From DAOUEX01 sp034430235 (lineage in GTDB: Bacteria; Chloroflexota; Anaerolineae; UBA2200): a DNA stretch of 33,962 nt. Within the stretch, counting starts at the first letter, position 1; each line of letters begins with the position of its first letter. The notes beneath the pieces are model-generated. The model was not told where the DNA came from, ran no database searches, and saw nothing but the letters and a program-made list of their open reading frames with translations. The position numbers and the translations under genes are program-made. Below are positions 1-8,178 of the stretch, one piece after another. The DNA lies in contig CAYZGO010000029.1 in the NCBI GenBank assembly GCA_964478075.1, positions 1 through 33,962 on the forward strand, read 5' to 3'.

Positions 1-64
1 TAGTTCGCTTTTCAGCTGCAAATGGTTCGCTTTTGAATTGAAGATGACACCCCGCTTCCAGGCA

Positions 65-92
65 TTGACAATTCACGGACGATTCGTACAAT
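65..92 (+). promoter_or_regulatory. putative sigma70 promoter for rpiA
   Basis: TTGACA at 65-70 and TACAAT at 87-92 are separated by 16 bp, about 65 bp upstream of the rpiA start. The hexamers resemble the other strong promoters in this window. The match is seen in sequence; activity is inferred. Confidence 0.5.
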
Positions 93-159
93 TGTTGTTG
101 ACCTGGTATTTCCACGAAATCTGCGGGTCCCCTACACAGGCCAGAGGAGCGAGACAGAC

Positions 160-897
160 ATGAACCTTAAGCAGTTAGCAGCGGCGAAAGCAGTCGAGAT
201 GGTCAAGAGCGGTATGGTGCTTGGCCTGGGATCCGGATCCACGGCCAGCTATGCTGTCGAGATGATAGGCGAACGCTTGGCGGATGGAAGGCTCAGGGAT
301 ATTGTGGGGATCCCGACTTCTGTTCGAACTGACAAGCTGGCCATCCAGGTTGGCATACCGCTCACGACTCTGGAAGAACATCTTGTCATCGATCTCACCA
401 TTGACGGAGCGGATGAGGTAGACCCACGCCTCAACCTGATCAAGGGCGGAGGCGGCTGGTTGCTGCACGAGAAGATCGTAGCCCGTGCTTCACGACAGGA
501 GATCATCATTGTGGATGACTCCAAGCTGGTCCCAGTGCTCGGCACAAAGGCCCCTTTGCCTGTTGAGGTGATCCCGTTTGGATGGGCCAGCTACCTGCCT
601 GCTCTCAACGAACTCGGTTGTGACCCCATATTGCGCATGCAAAGTGCGACAGAGCCATACCGCACCGATGAGGGCAACTATATCGTAGACTGCCGTTTTC
701 CGCGCATTGATGATCCCGTGAAGCTAGAGCGCGAACTCAACCTCATCCCCGGCGTCGTGGAGAACGGGCTCTTCATTAACCTGGCCTCGCTGGTTCTGGT
801 AGCCTCCCAGTCGGGCGTCCGCGAGTTCAGGCCACAGTGGCAAAGACCCCCGTTTTCTCCTTTGGCCCAACCAAGTTCTAATGCTGGTGGATTGTAG
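160..897 (+). CDS. rpiA: ribose-5-phosphate isomerase A
   Basis: Interconverts ribose-5-phosphate and ribulose-5-phosphate in the cytosolic non-oxidative pentose phosphate pathway. The 245-aa product shows the family signatures in order: GLGSGSTA phosphate loop (about residues 22-29), DGADEVD carrying the catalytic acid (about 82-88), KGGGGWLLHEKIVA (about 95-108) and GVVENGLF near the C-terminus. RpiA is usually about 220-230 aa; here roughly 20 proline-rich extra residues follow the GVREF region and may be a lineage-specific tail. The ATG is preceded by GAGGAG at 144-149, ten bases away. It is the first gene of a run of sugar-phosphate enzymes on the same strand. Identification rests on clear motif conservation. 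Confidence 0.95.
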   Translation: MNLKQLAAAKAVEMVKSGMVLGLGSGSTASYAVEMIGERLADGRLRDIVGIPTSVRTDKLAIQVGIPLTTLEEHLVIDLTIDGADEVDPRLNLIKGGGGWLLHEKIVARASRQEIIIVDDSKLVPVLGTKAPLPVEVIPFGWASYLPALNELGCDPILRMQSATEPYRTDEGNYIVDCRFPRIDDPVKLERELNLIPGVVENGLFINLASLVLVASQSGVREFRPQWQRPPFSPLAQPSSNAGGL

Positions 898-945
898 TTG
901 CAGGTGCCACAAAACGGGTTTCTGTAGAAAGGTAAAGAGATACTC

Positions 946-2073
946 ATGAACTGGTCCCTAACACTCGGTACTGTGCGCGGCATCAAGATCAGGATACACC
1001 TAACTTTCCTGCTGATCATTCCCTGGGCAGCCTACAACTGGGGCGTAGTCTTGGGTCGGGGCTGGCTAGGCGCACTCTACGGCATTATCTTCACCGCCAT
1101 TATCTTCCTCTGCGTGGTGCTACATGAACTTGCCCACAGTCTCGTGGCTACGTTCTACGGCGTGCACGTCCGCGAAATCGAACTATCGCCTATCGGCGGG
1201 GTAGCCAAGATGGACTCGATGCCTGAGAAGCCTTACCAGGAATTTGTGATGGCCCTGGCTGGCCCGCTGGTTAATCTGGTGATCGCCGTGCCTTTGGGCT
1301 GGCTGGTCCTGCTGTTGGTAAGAAATGGCCTCATCAAGAGCTTTGGGCACCTCGTCTATCTGATGAGCAAGCCATCCTGGCAGGGTTTCATCCTGAACCT
1401 GTTCGCTTCCAATGTGGTTCTGGCACTATTCAACCTGCTTCCCGCTTTCCCCATGGATGGCGGACGGGTATTGCGCAGCGCTCTCGCCTGGAAGCTCGGT
1501 CAGAGGCAGGCAACAGTATTGGCAGCGCGCGTGGGCCAGGGGCTGGCGGTCATACTGGGATTGGTCGGCCTGTTCACGGCAAATCTGGCCCTGATCTTCA
1601 TTGCCCTCTTTGTGTTCACTGGCGCACGACATGAGGAGCGCCTGACAGAATTTCAGGCCGTACTAGGCGACCTGCCTGTCAGCCAGGCATTGATCACCAC
1701 TTGCCCCACTTTGTCACCAGACGATACCTTGAACACCGTGTTCGAACTAGCGATGCATGAGCGCCCGGCCAGTTTCCCGGTGGTCGAGGCAGAGCATTTG
1801 GTAGGCCTACTGACATTCATTGACATCACGTCAGCGCTGGAAGCCTATGGCCAGGGTGTGCGCGTGAGGGACATCATGCGTCGGGAATTTCCGGCCGTAT
1901 CACCAACTGACACTTTGGTCCGGGCACGCCAGTTGATGGCCACCTCAGGCCTGCGCGCCTTGCCAGTGACCGAGGATGGCAGGTTCCTGGGGATGGTCAC
2001 CGCACAGCAAATCAGTGAGATTCATGCCTTCCTGTCAGCCAGGCAGAGACACCCAAGCGACCGGCACCTCTAG
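946..2073 (+). CDS. site-2 protease family (M50) membrane metalloprotease with CBS pair
   Basis: Predicted intramembrane zinc metalloprotease of 375 aa. Several hydrophobic segments fill the first 230 residues. The zinc-binding HELAH lies in a membrane segment at about residues 64-68, and the third ligand motif (NLLPAFPMDGGRVLRSAL) at about 165-182, both hallmarks of the SpoIVFB/Rv2625c-like branch of M50. Two CBS domains follow (about 245-365, including VRDIMRREFPAVSP), which in other proteins bind adenine nucleotides. The substrate is unknown; relatives cleave membrane-bound regulators. It starts 48 bp after rpiA with an AAAGGTAAAGAG region upstream of the ATG, so co-transcription with rpiA is likely. 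Family assignment is firm, biological role is not. Confidence 0.9.
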   Translation: MNWSLTLGTVRGIKIRIHLTFLLIIPWAAYNWGVVLGRGWLGALYGIIFTAIIFLCVVLHELAHSLVATFYGVHVREIELSPIGGVAKMDSMPEKPYQEFVMALAGPLVNLVIAVPLGWLVLLLVRNGLIKSFGHLVYLMSKPSWQGFILNLFASNVVLALFNLLPAFPMDGGRVLRSALAWKLGQRQATVLAARVGQGLAVILGLVGLFTANLALIFIALFVFTGARHEERLTEFQAVLGDLPVSQALITTCPTLSPDDTLNTVFELAMHERPASFPVVEAEHLVGLLTFIDITSALEAYGQGVRVRDIMRREFPAVSPTDTLVRARQLMATSGLRALPVTEDGRFLGMVTAQQISEIHAFLSARQRHPSDRHL

Positions 2074-2269
2074 CAGGTTCGCCGAATGCAATTCGCCGTC
2101 TAAAGATGACAAAGTACCCCCAGGCACTGGTTTCTGGGCGTTAGATCCAGCGCGTGCGGGGGCTTCGCAGCCTTAGCCAAGTATTCCAATCCTTGGCCCA
2201 GGCTTACGAAGCTAGCAAGTAGCGTGGAACCGGGTAATGACTTTAACGTACAAGCAAGTTGGGGACTAG

Positions 2270-3637
2270 ATGAGAGCATCGTTCGCGCCTACTGCAGCAT
2301 TGGAGTCAGACTTGGCAGTCGCTGCCAAGGAGTGCGTACTTGCTACAATGGAAGCCGCTCTCCTGGCGGTGGATCCTGTCGAAGCTGTGAAGCGTAGTCT
2401 GCGCCTGAAGGGGAACACCTTGCGGGTTGGCAAGACGGCCTACGACCTTGGCGCGTATGAGCACATCTACGTCGTGGGCGCTGGCAAAGCAAGCGCTGCT
2501 ATGGCTCATGCTCTTGAGCAAGTCGTCGGGGAGCGCATCACTGCTGGTTGGATCAACGTCAAGGATGGCTATATGGCACCAACGCGCACGATCACGCTCC
2601 ACGAGGCCGGCCATCCATTCCCTGACGCACGCGGCGTTGAGGGCAGCCGGCAAATCGTCTCTCTGCTGCACAAGGCAGGTCCAGCAGACCTGGTATTCTG
2701 TCTCATTTCAGGTGGCGGTTCTGCCCTGATGACCCTACCTGTGGAAGGCATCGCCCTCAGCGAGATCGAGCTTCTGACCCAGGCTCTGCTCCGCAGCGGA
2801 GCTACAATCAACGAAATCAATGCCATCCGCAAGCATCTTTCTCAGCTCAAGGGCGGATACCTCTCGCGGCTTACCTGCCCAGCGCAGGTCATCTCGCTCA
2901 TTGTCTCTGACGTCATTGGCAGCCCTTTGGATGTCATCGCTTCAGGTCCAACGAGCCCTGATCCGACAACCTTTGCCCAGGCCTATGCTGTCCTACAGAA
3001 GTACAACCTGTTACGTGACGTGCCGCCCGCTATTACGCATCATCTGAAGCGGGGCATGGAAGGCCAGGTCCCTGAGACACCAAAGGCAGACGACGAAGCC
3101 TTTGCCCGCACGCAGAACGTGATCATTGCCAGCAACGAGCTTGCAGCTCAGGCAGCCCTGGAAAAAGCGTGCCAGTTTGGCCTGAACAGCCTGCTGCTTT
3201 CTACCTTCGTGGAGGGAGAGGCACGAGAGGTGGCCAAAGTCTTCGCCGCCACAGCAAAAGAGATTGTGAACTCGGGTCAGCCAGTTTCCCGTCCCGCCTG
3301 CATCGTTGCGGGAGGGGAGACCACCGTTACTGTACGCGGTCATGGACTGGGCGGCCGCAATCAGGAACTGGCCCTGGCTGCAGCTCCGCTTATCGCTGGC
3401 CTTGACAGCGTGGCTATCATTGCCCTGGCCACAGACGGCACAGATGGCCCAACTGATGCAGCGGGCGCGGTTAGCACTGGCCGCACTGCCAGTCGCGCCG
3501 CACAAAAAGGCCTATCCATGGCCAGCCATCTGGCTGACAATGATGCTTACCATTTCTTCCAGGCCCTCGGAGACTTGATCATCACTGGTCCTACAAACAC
3601 CAATGTCAATGACCTGATCTTCGTCTTTGCCTTTTAG
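2270..3637 (+). CDS. glycerate 2-kinase (GckA/TtuD, MOFRL family)
   Basis: Phosphorylates D-glycerate, in this family normally to 2-phosphoglycerate, which feeds lower glycolysis next to the ApgM and pyruvate kinase encoded nearby. The 455-aa protein has the N-terminal DUF4147 domain with VVGAGKASAAMA (about residues 65-76), the LISGGGSALM loop (about 145-154) and EINAIRKHLSQLKGG (about 183-197). The C-terminal MOFRL domain has GGETTVTVRGHGLGGRNQE (about 347-365) and ATDGTDGPTDAAGA. Length is typical. The ATG follows GGGGA about seven bases upstream. The preceding 196-bp gap carries one of the weak dispersed repeat blocks. Exact product position (2- versus 3-phospho) is inferred from family. 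Confidence 0.9.
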   Translation: MRASFAPTAALESDLAVAAKECVLATMEAALLAVDPVEAVKRSLRLKGNTLRVGKTAYDLGAYEHIYVVGAGKASAAMAHALEQVVGERITAGWINVKDGYMAPTRTITLHEAGHPFPDARGVEGSRQIVSLLHKAGPADLVFCLISGGGSALMTLPVEGIALSEIELLTQALLRSGATINEINAIRKHLSQLKGGYLSRLTCPAQVISLIVSDVIGSPLDVIASGPTSPDPTTFAQAYAVLQKYNLLRDVPPAITHHLKRGMEGQVPETPKADDEAFARTQNVIIASNELAAQAALEKACQFGLNSLLLSTFVEGEAREVAKVFAATAKEIVNSGQPVSRPACIVAGGETTVTVRGHGLGGRNQELALAAAPLIAGLDSVAIIALATDGTDGPTDAAGAVSTGRTASRAAQKGLSMASHLADNDAYHFFQALGDLIITGPTNTNVNDLIFVFAF

Positions 3638-3670
3638 AGCCCATCGAAAAGGCAGCTGCCGGATAGCCTC

Positions 3671-3741
3671 TCATCACCGAGACACGGACAGCACAGAGAA
3701 TTTCGAGAGATCTCCGTGACCTCTGTGCCTCTGTGGTGAAT
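3671..3741. repeat. CACAGAGGCACAGAG-type intergenic repeat
   Basis: Read on the - strand the block runs from TTCACCACAGAGGCACAGAG to a CTCTGTG...GGTGA end, so its ends are imperfectly self-complementary (TCACC at 3674-3678, GGTGA at 3735-3739). I recall similar CACAGAG-rich intergenic elements in many environmental bacterial genomes, where they yield spurious translations. Only one copy is in this window. No gene is visible in 3638-3910. Confidence 0.5.
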
Positions 3742-3778
3742 GACCTTAAATGCATGGCCGGATAGCCGGGCCCGTCGG

Positions 3779-3832
3779 GCGGTCGCCCGTCGCCCACAGG
3801 GCATGCAAAGCCAGGGCATGCAGAGCACGAAC
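3779..3832. repeat. 54-bp dispersed repeat, copy 1
   Basis: Matches positions 31998-32051 at 51 of 54 bases by eye, in the same orientation. It contains an internal tandem duplication of AGGGCATGCAAAGC-like units. Copy 1 lies between the glycerate kinase and pyruvate kinase genes and lacks the terminal inverted repeats that surround copy 2. Confidence 0.7.
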
Positions 3833-3910
3833 AGCGTGGGAGTCTGGCCTGCTATCTTGTGGGCAGGCACTTATTGGGTCCTGAGTACACAGGTAAAGAG
3901 AGGCATATCT

Positions 3911-5668
3911 ATGCTCCGAACAAAGATCGTCTGTACTATCGGCCCCGCGAGCCGCTCGCCTGAGATGCTCAGACAAATGATCATCAGCGGCATGAACGTG
4001 GCGCGCCTGAACTTCTCTCACGGCACTCACGACTACCATGCCGAGAACGTGGCCAGAATTCGAGAGGCATCAGAGCAGGTCGGGAAACCAATAGCGATTC
4101 TTATGGACTTGCAGGGCCCCAAGTTACGCGTTGGGCAGATGGAAGGCGAGGGCGTACTGCTAAATGAGGACGAAGAGGTCATACTGACTACCAGGCCCGT
4201 GCTTGGCCACCATGGGGAGATTCCGGTGCAATTTGCTGGCCTCCCCCAACTCGTCAAGTCCGGCGACCCCATATTCATTGATGACGGCTTGTTAGAACTC
4301 GTGGTTCTCGAATCTTCGGAGACGGACATCAGGTGTAAAGTGATTACGGGGGGCTTGCTGCAAAGCAACAAGGGCATGAATTTGCCACACGCCCATACGA
4401 GCATCCCTGCCATCACGGAAAAAGATAAAGAGGATCTGCGCGTCGCCCTCGACCACCGGGCGGACTGGATCGCGCTCTCGTTCGTGCGCAATGCAGACGA
4501 AATGTTGACCCTGAAAGAACTCATCCGAGAGCAATCTGCCTTTGGACGTCCCACGCCAGTGATCGCCAAGATTGAAAAACCTGAGGCCATGCAGAACATT
4601 GATGCCATTATCGCAGCGGCAGATGGCATTATGGTCGCGCGCGGCGACCTAGCCATTGAAACCTCACCGGAAGAAGTCCCGCTAATGCAGAAACTCATTA
4701 TCAGAAAATGCAATGAAGCCGGCGTGCCGGTGATCACCGCCACACAGATGCTCGACTCTATGATACGCAATCCACGACCCACGCGCGCCGAGGCTAGCGA
4801 CGTCGCTAATGCAGTGTTTGACGGCAGTGACGCTCTCATGCTTTCTGGGGAAACAGCGATTGGCAAGTATCCCTTAGAAGCTTTGCGCACTATGGTTACA
4901 ATCGCCGAGCGCACCGAGCCCGAGGTGCAGCGGACGGGCGGCCTTCCGCCCATACCACGCCCGAGGGCACCAAGTATTGCCGAAGCAGTGAGCCACGCCA
5001 CGTGTGAGACGGCACGAGACCTGAATGCGGCAGCCATAATCACCCCCACTGTGTCCGGATACACTGCCCACATGATAGCTAAGTACCGGCCCCAAACGCT
5101 CATCATCGCCGTCACACCCAGCCCAATGGTACAAAGACAACTCTGTTTGCACTGGGGAATCTATCCCTTGCTGGCGAAGCGGACCGCCAATACCGATCAA
5201 ATGATCGCCGACGCTATAGGCGCAGCAAAGGAACGTTCCTTTGTCAAGCCCGGCGACCTTGTTGTAGTCACGGCGGGAGCGGCAGGCAGCCCTCCAGGCA
5301 CTACCAACCTGATCAAAGTACAGATTATTGAGCGCATCCTGGCCACGGGTACGGGCATCGGCGATCACGCTATCCATGGTCAGATTAGACTCATCGGCGA
5401 TGTTCCACCGCACGCATCTGACATAGGTGCCTCCGATGTGTTAGTTGTGAAAAGCACATCGAGAGAATTCATCCCCCTGGCTCAAAGAGCAGCAGGCCTC
5501 GTGGTAATGGAAGGCGGGATGACTTCGCACGCGGCACTGATGGCGCTCGAGCTGGGCGTCACGGCGATAATCGGAGCACGGGATGCTTTGTCAGTGTTGA
5601 AGGACAGACAAGTGGTTACATTGGATCCCGTTCGCGGCATGATATACGAAGGACGGGTAAAGGTGTAG
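3911..5668 (+). CDS. pyk: pyruvate kinase with C-terminal PEP-utilising domain
   Basis: Catalyses phosphoenolpyruvate plus ADP to pyruvate plus ATP. I choose the ATG at 3911 because AGAGAGG sits seven bases upstream and the protein then begins MLRTKIVCTIGPASR, the normal N-terminus; an open frame upstream to 3740 runs through repeats and is not coding. The 585-aa length matches the Geobacillus/Bacillus type. Seen motifs: ARLNFSHG, MDLQGPKLRVG, AKIEKPEAMQNID, IMVARGDLAIE and TATQMLDSMIRNPRPTRAE. The last 80 residues form a PEP-utiliser mobile domain with the phosphohistidine-type motif GGMTSHAALMALELGV, an add-on that most bacterial enzymes lack. Confidence 0.95.
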   Translation: MLRTKIVCTIGPASRSPEMLRQMIISGMNVARLNFSHGTHDYHAENVARIREASEQVGKPIAILMDLQGPKLRVGQMEGEGVLLNEDEEVILTTRPVLGHHGEIPVQFAGLPQLVKSGDPIFIDDGLLELVVLESSETDIRCKVITGGLLQSNKGMNLPHAHTSIPAITEKDKEDLRVALDHRADWIALSFVRNADEMLTLKELIREQSAFGRPTPVIAKIEKPEAMQNIDAIIAAADGIMVARGDLAIETSPEEVPLMQKLIIRKCNEAGVPVITATQMLDSMIRNPRPTRAEASDVANAVFDGSDALMLSGETAIGKYPLEALRTMVTIAERTEPEVQRTGGLPPIPRPRAPSIAEAVSHATCETARDLNAAAIITPTVSGYTAHMIAKYRPQTLIIAVTPSPMVQRQLCLHWGIYPLLAKRTANTDQMIADAIGAAKERSFVKPGDLVVVTAGAAGSPPGTTNLIKVQIIERILATGTGIGDHAIHGQIRLIGDVPPHASDIGASDVLVVKSTSREFIPLAQRAAGLVVMEGGMTSHAALMALELGVTAIIGARDALSVLKDRQVVTLDPVRGMIYEGRVKV

Positions 5669-5761
5669 CTGGATATCCTCCCGCAGGTCTTGTTCTAGCA
5701 GAACCGAGTCCCTTCGCAAGAGTCTCTAGCAAAACCTAACCTGCGGGGGGTCATTCGAGGT

Positions 5762-5791
5762 TTGTAACCGCAGGCACAATTGCGATAGAAT
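5762..5791 (+). promoter_or_regulatory. putative sigma70 promoter for pgk
   Basis: TTGTAA at 5762-5767 and TAGAAT at 5786-5791 are separated by 18 bp, about 60 bp before the pgk start. Match quality is moderate. It suggests pgk-pfkA can be transcribed apart from pyk. Confidence 0.4.
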
Positions 5792-5850
5792 AAGGACGTG
5801 GAACAGCGTATAGAACAATGAAATGAGCCCATAATCAGGAGAGGCGAGTA

Positions 5851-7026
5851 GTGAACAAGAAGACTATAAGAGACATCAAAGTCGCAGGAAAGCGCGTGCT
5901 TGTGCGCGCCGACTTCAACGTGCCGTTGGATGAGGCCGGCCATATCACAGATGACATTCGCATTTGGGCTGCTTTGCCTACTATCAAGTACCTGCGTGAT
6001 AAGGGAGCCGAGGTGGTTCTCTGCTCGCACTTGGGTCGGCCTAAGGGCAAGATAGTAGAAAGACTCAGGTTGACGCCAGTTGCCAGGCGACTGTCCGAAC
6101 TTCTAGGAACCCACGTGCTGAAAGCCGACGATTGCGTGGGCAGCGATGTCGAGCGCGTGGTTGCGGCAATGAAGCCTGGTGACGTCCTCCTCCTCGAGAA
6201 TCTGCGCTTCCACGGCGGGGAGAGGGCAAACGACCCCAGCTTTGCTAAGCAGTTGGCAGCGCTCGCCGATATTTATGTCAACGATGCGTTCGGTACTGCG
6301 CACCGCGCCCATGCATCCACCGAAGGAGTGACCCACTTCCTGCCTGCCGTCGCCGGCTTTCTCATGGAACGCGAGCTCATATTCCTGGACAAAGCACTGG
6401 CCGAACCAGCGCGCCCCTTCGTAGCTATACTTGGCGGCGCCAAAGTCTCGGACAAGATAGGCGTCATTGAGAACCTGTTGCCCAAAGTGGATAGTCTTAT
6501 TGTTGGTGGCGGTATAGCCAATACCTTCCTGAAAGCCGTGGGTTGTGAGGTAGGCGCATCACTGGTAGAGGATGATAAGCTCGAGCTGGCCAGGGATCTT
6601 CGGGAACGAGCCGCTAAGAAACTCGTGCTCCCGGTTGACGTCGTCATTGCGGATGCCTTTGCTGCTGATGCCAGGCACCGCACCGTCCCCGTGGGTCACG
6701 TTCCTGCGGACTGGCGTATTCTCGACATCGGTCCGCAGAGCGTGGAAAAGTTTGCTCAGGTATTGAAAAAGGCCAAGACAGTGGTCTGGAATGGGCCCAT
6801 GGGAGTATTCGAGTTCCCCGCCTTTGCAGCAGGGACAGTGGCCATTGCCAAAGCCCTAGCCGAGACAGATGCGACAACCATCATCGGTGGAGGAGAGTCG
6901 GCTGCTGCTGTGCGACAAGCAGGCCTGAGCGAAGCGATGACCCATATTTCGACCGGTGGTGGAGCTTCGCTAGAGTTCCTAGAAGGCCGAGTTCTGCCTG
7001 GAGTAGCCGCGTTACAGGACAAATAG
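5851..7026 (+). CDS. pgk: phosphoglycerate kinase
   Basis: Transfers phosphate from 1,3-bisphosphoglycerate to ADP in glycolysis. The GTG start at 5851 follows AGGAGAGG (5837-5844) by six bases. The 391-aa monomer shows VLVRADFNVPLD (about 15-26), the SHLGRPKG substrate loop (about 60-67), the RFHGGERAND region, DAFGTAHRAHAST, GGAKVSDKIGVI (about 196-207) and the C-terminal nucleotide-binding GPMGVFEFPAFAAGT and GGGESAAAV. The length is standard. A hairpin separates it from pfkA 71 bp downstream, so the two are probably co-transcribed. The gap gene that supplies its substrate is also in the window, about 7.8 kb away. Confidence 0.97.
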   Translation: MNKKTIRDIKVAGKRVLVRADFNVPLDEAGHITDDIRIWAALPTIKYLRDKGAEVVLCSHLGRPKGKIVERLRLTPVARRLSELLGTHVLKADDCVGSDVERVVAAMKPGDVLLLENLRFHGGERANDPSFAKQLAALADIYVNDAFGTAHRAHASTEGVTHFLPAVAGFLMERELIFLDKALAEPARPFVAILGGAKVSDKIGVIENLLPKVDSLIVGGGIANTFLKAVGCEVGASLVEDDKLELARDLRERAAKKLVLPVDVVIADAFAADARHRTVPVGHVPADWRILDIGPQSVEKFAQVLKKAKTVVWNGPMGVFEFPAFAAGTVAIAKALAETDATTIIGGGESAAAVRQAGLSEAMTHISTGGGASLEFLEGRVLPGVAALQDK

Positions 7027-7047
7027 CACAGGCGGACTGATCGGGAA

Positions 7048-7075
7048 CTGGCTCCGTCATAGCGGGCGGAGCCAG
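7048..7075 (+). other. intergenic hairpin between pgk and pfkA
   Basis: Perfect 9-bp stem CTGGCTCCG / CGGAGCCAG with a 10-nt loop. No U-tract follows, so mRNA processing or partial attenuation is more likely than full termination. Its function is inferred only. Confidence 0.45.
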
Positions 7076-7097
7076 AAAGCACTTGAGGAGAAGAGGC

Positions 7098-8072
7098 GTG
7101 AAGAAGATTGGAGTATTAACAAGCGGCGGCGATGGGCCAGGTCTTAACCCCTGTATCCGAGCAGTGGTGCGCAAAGCGCTGCACTATGATATGGAAGTGA
7201 TAGGCATCAAACGCGGATTCAGTGGTCTGATAGACCACGAAGTGATCGCTCTTGATTCGCGCTTGGTAGGCGGCGGTATTATTGGTCGAGGTGGCACGAT
7301 GCTGGGCACGTCACGGTGCGCCGAGTTCCAGACCAGGAAAGGCCAACGCGAAGCGATACGCACGCTGAACGAAGAAGGTGTCGAAGGCCTGGTAATCATT
7401 GGTGGGGACGGATCATTACACGGCGCCAAGATCCTTCACGATGCGGGGGTAAAGGTAGTCGGTGTGCCTGCCAGTATTGACAACGATATATGTGGCACAG
7501 ATATTGCCATTGGCGTAGATACTGCCCTGAATACGGTCATGGAGGCCATTGATCGCATCAAAGACACCGCTTCCTCTCACAACCGCGCTTTCCTGGTCGA
7601 GACAATGGGCCGTAACAGCGGATACCTGGCCTTGGTAGCGGGCATCATCGGTGGTGCGGAAATGGTGTGTATCCCAGAGGTTCCTTTCGAGTTAGACACA
7701 GTAACCAAGACATTGGTAGATGGCTATCTCCGTGGCAAGTCCCACTGCATCATCAGCGTCGCCGAGGGAGCACGCTACAACGCCAAAGCGATTGCTGAGT
7801 ATCTCGAGTCACAGCGTGAGGAAACTGGTTTCGAAGTGCGTATGACGATCCTGGGTTACATACAGAGAGGAGGATCGCCCACAGCCTTCGACCGCCTGTT
7901 GGCTACTCGCCTGGGCGCCGCAGCGGTTGACATGCTTCACGAGGGCAAGAGTGGCATCGTGGTGGGGCTGATCGGCAGCAAGATCACCGCCACACCCCTG
8001 GCTGAGGTGGCAGCCAAGCGCAAAGAACTGGACCGCAATCTCTACGAATTGGGCGAGATTCTCGCCTTGTGA
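7098..8072 (+). CDS. pfkA: 6-phosphofructokinase (ATP-type by motif)
   Basis: Phosphorylates fructose-6-phosphate in upper glycolysis. The GTG at 7098 is preferred over a TTG at 7083: it has AGGAG seven bases upstream and gives MKKIGVLTSGGDGPGLN. The 324-aa protein shows the nucleotide-site VIIGGDGSLHGA, where Gly after GGD points to ATP rather than pyrophosphate use, then catalytic SIDNDICGTD, TALNTVMEAIDRIKDTASSH and ETMGRNSGYLALVAG. The catalytic loop reads ASIDND where the E. coli enzyme has GTIDND, so Ser replaces the transition-state Thr. It sits between pgk and apgM. The phosphoryl donor should be treated as probable rather than proven. Confidence 0.93.
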   Translation: MKKIGVLTSGGDGPGLNPCIRAVVRKALHYDMEVIGIKRGFSGLIDHEVIALDSRLVGGGIIGRGGTMLGTSRCAEFQTRKGQREAIRTLNEEGVEGLVIIGGDGSLHGAKILHDAGVKVVGVPASIDNDICGTDIAIGVDTALNTVMEAIDRIKDTASSHNRAFLVETMGRNSGYLALVAGIIGGAEMVCIPEVPFELDTVTKTLVDGYLRGKSHCIISVAEGARYNAKAIAEYLESQREETGFEVRMTILGYIQRGGSPTAFDRLLATRLGAAAVDMLHEGKSGIVVGLIGSKITATPLAEVAAKRKELDRNLYELGEILAL

Positions 8073-8178
8073 GGGCCGAAGGTAGCCCTTTTTGGCAATG
8101 CGTTGTCGGCTGGCGGGAGCATCCCTCCCCAGTCAGGGCGTTATCCGACAACATCGAGAGAGACACTAAGGAGTACTA

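Noticed and set aside
3638..3830. Small proteins encoded in the 3638-3830 gap
   Set aside because: The translations come from the CACAGAGG-type and 54-bp repeats, which give well-known spurious frames.
4033..5115. 360-aa open frame on the - strand
   Set aside because: It is antisense to well-conserved pyruvate kinase, has low-complexity Ser/Met-rich composition and no recognisable motif or ribosome site.
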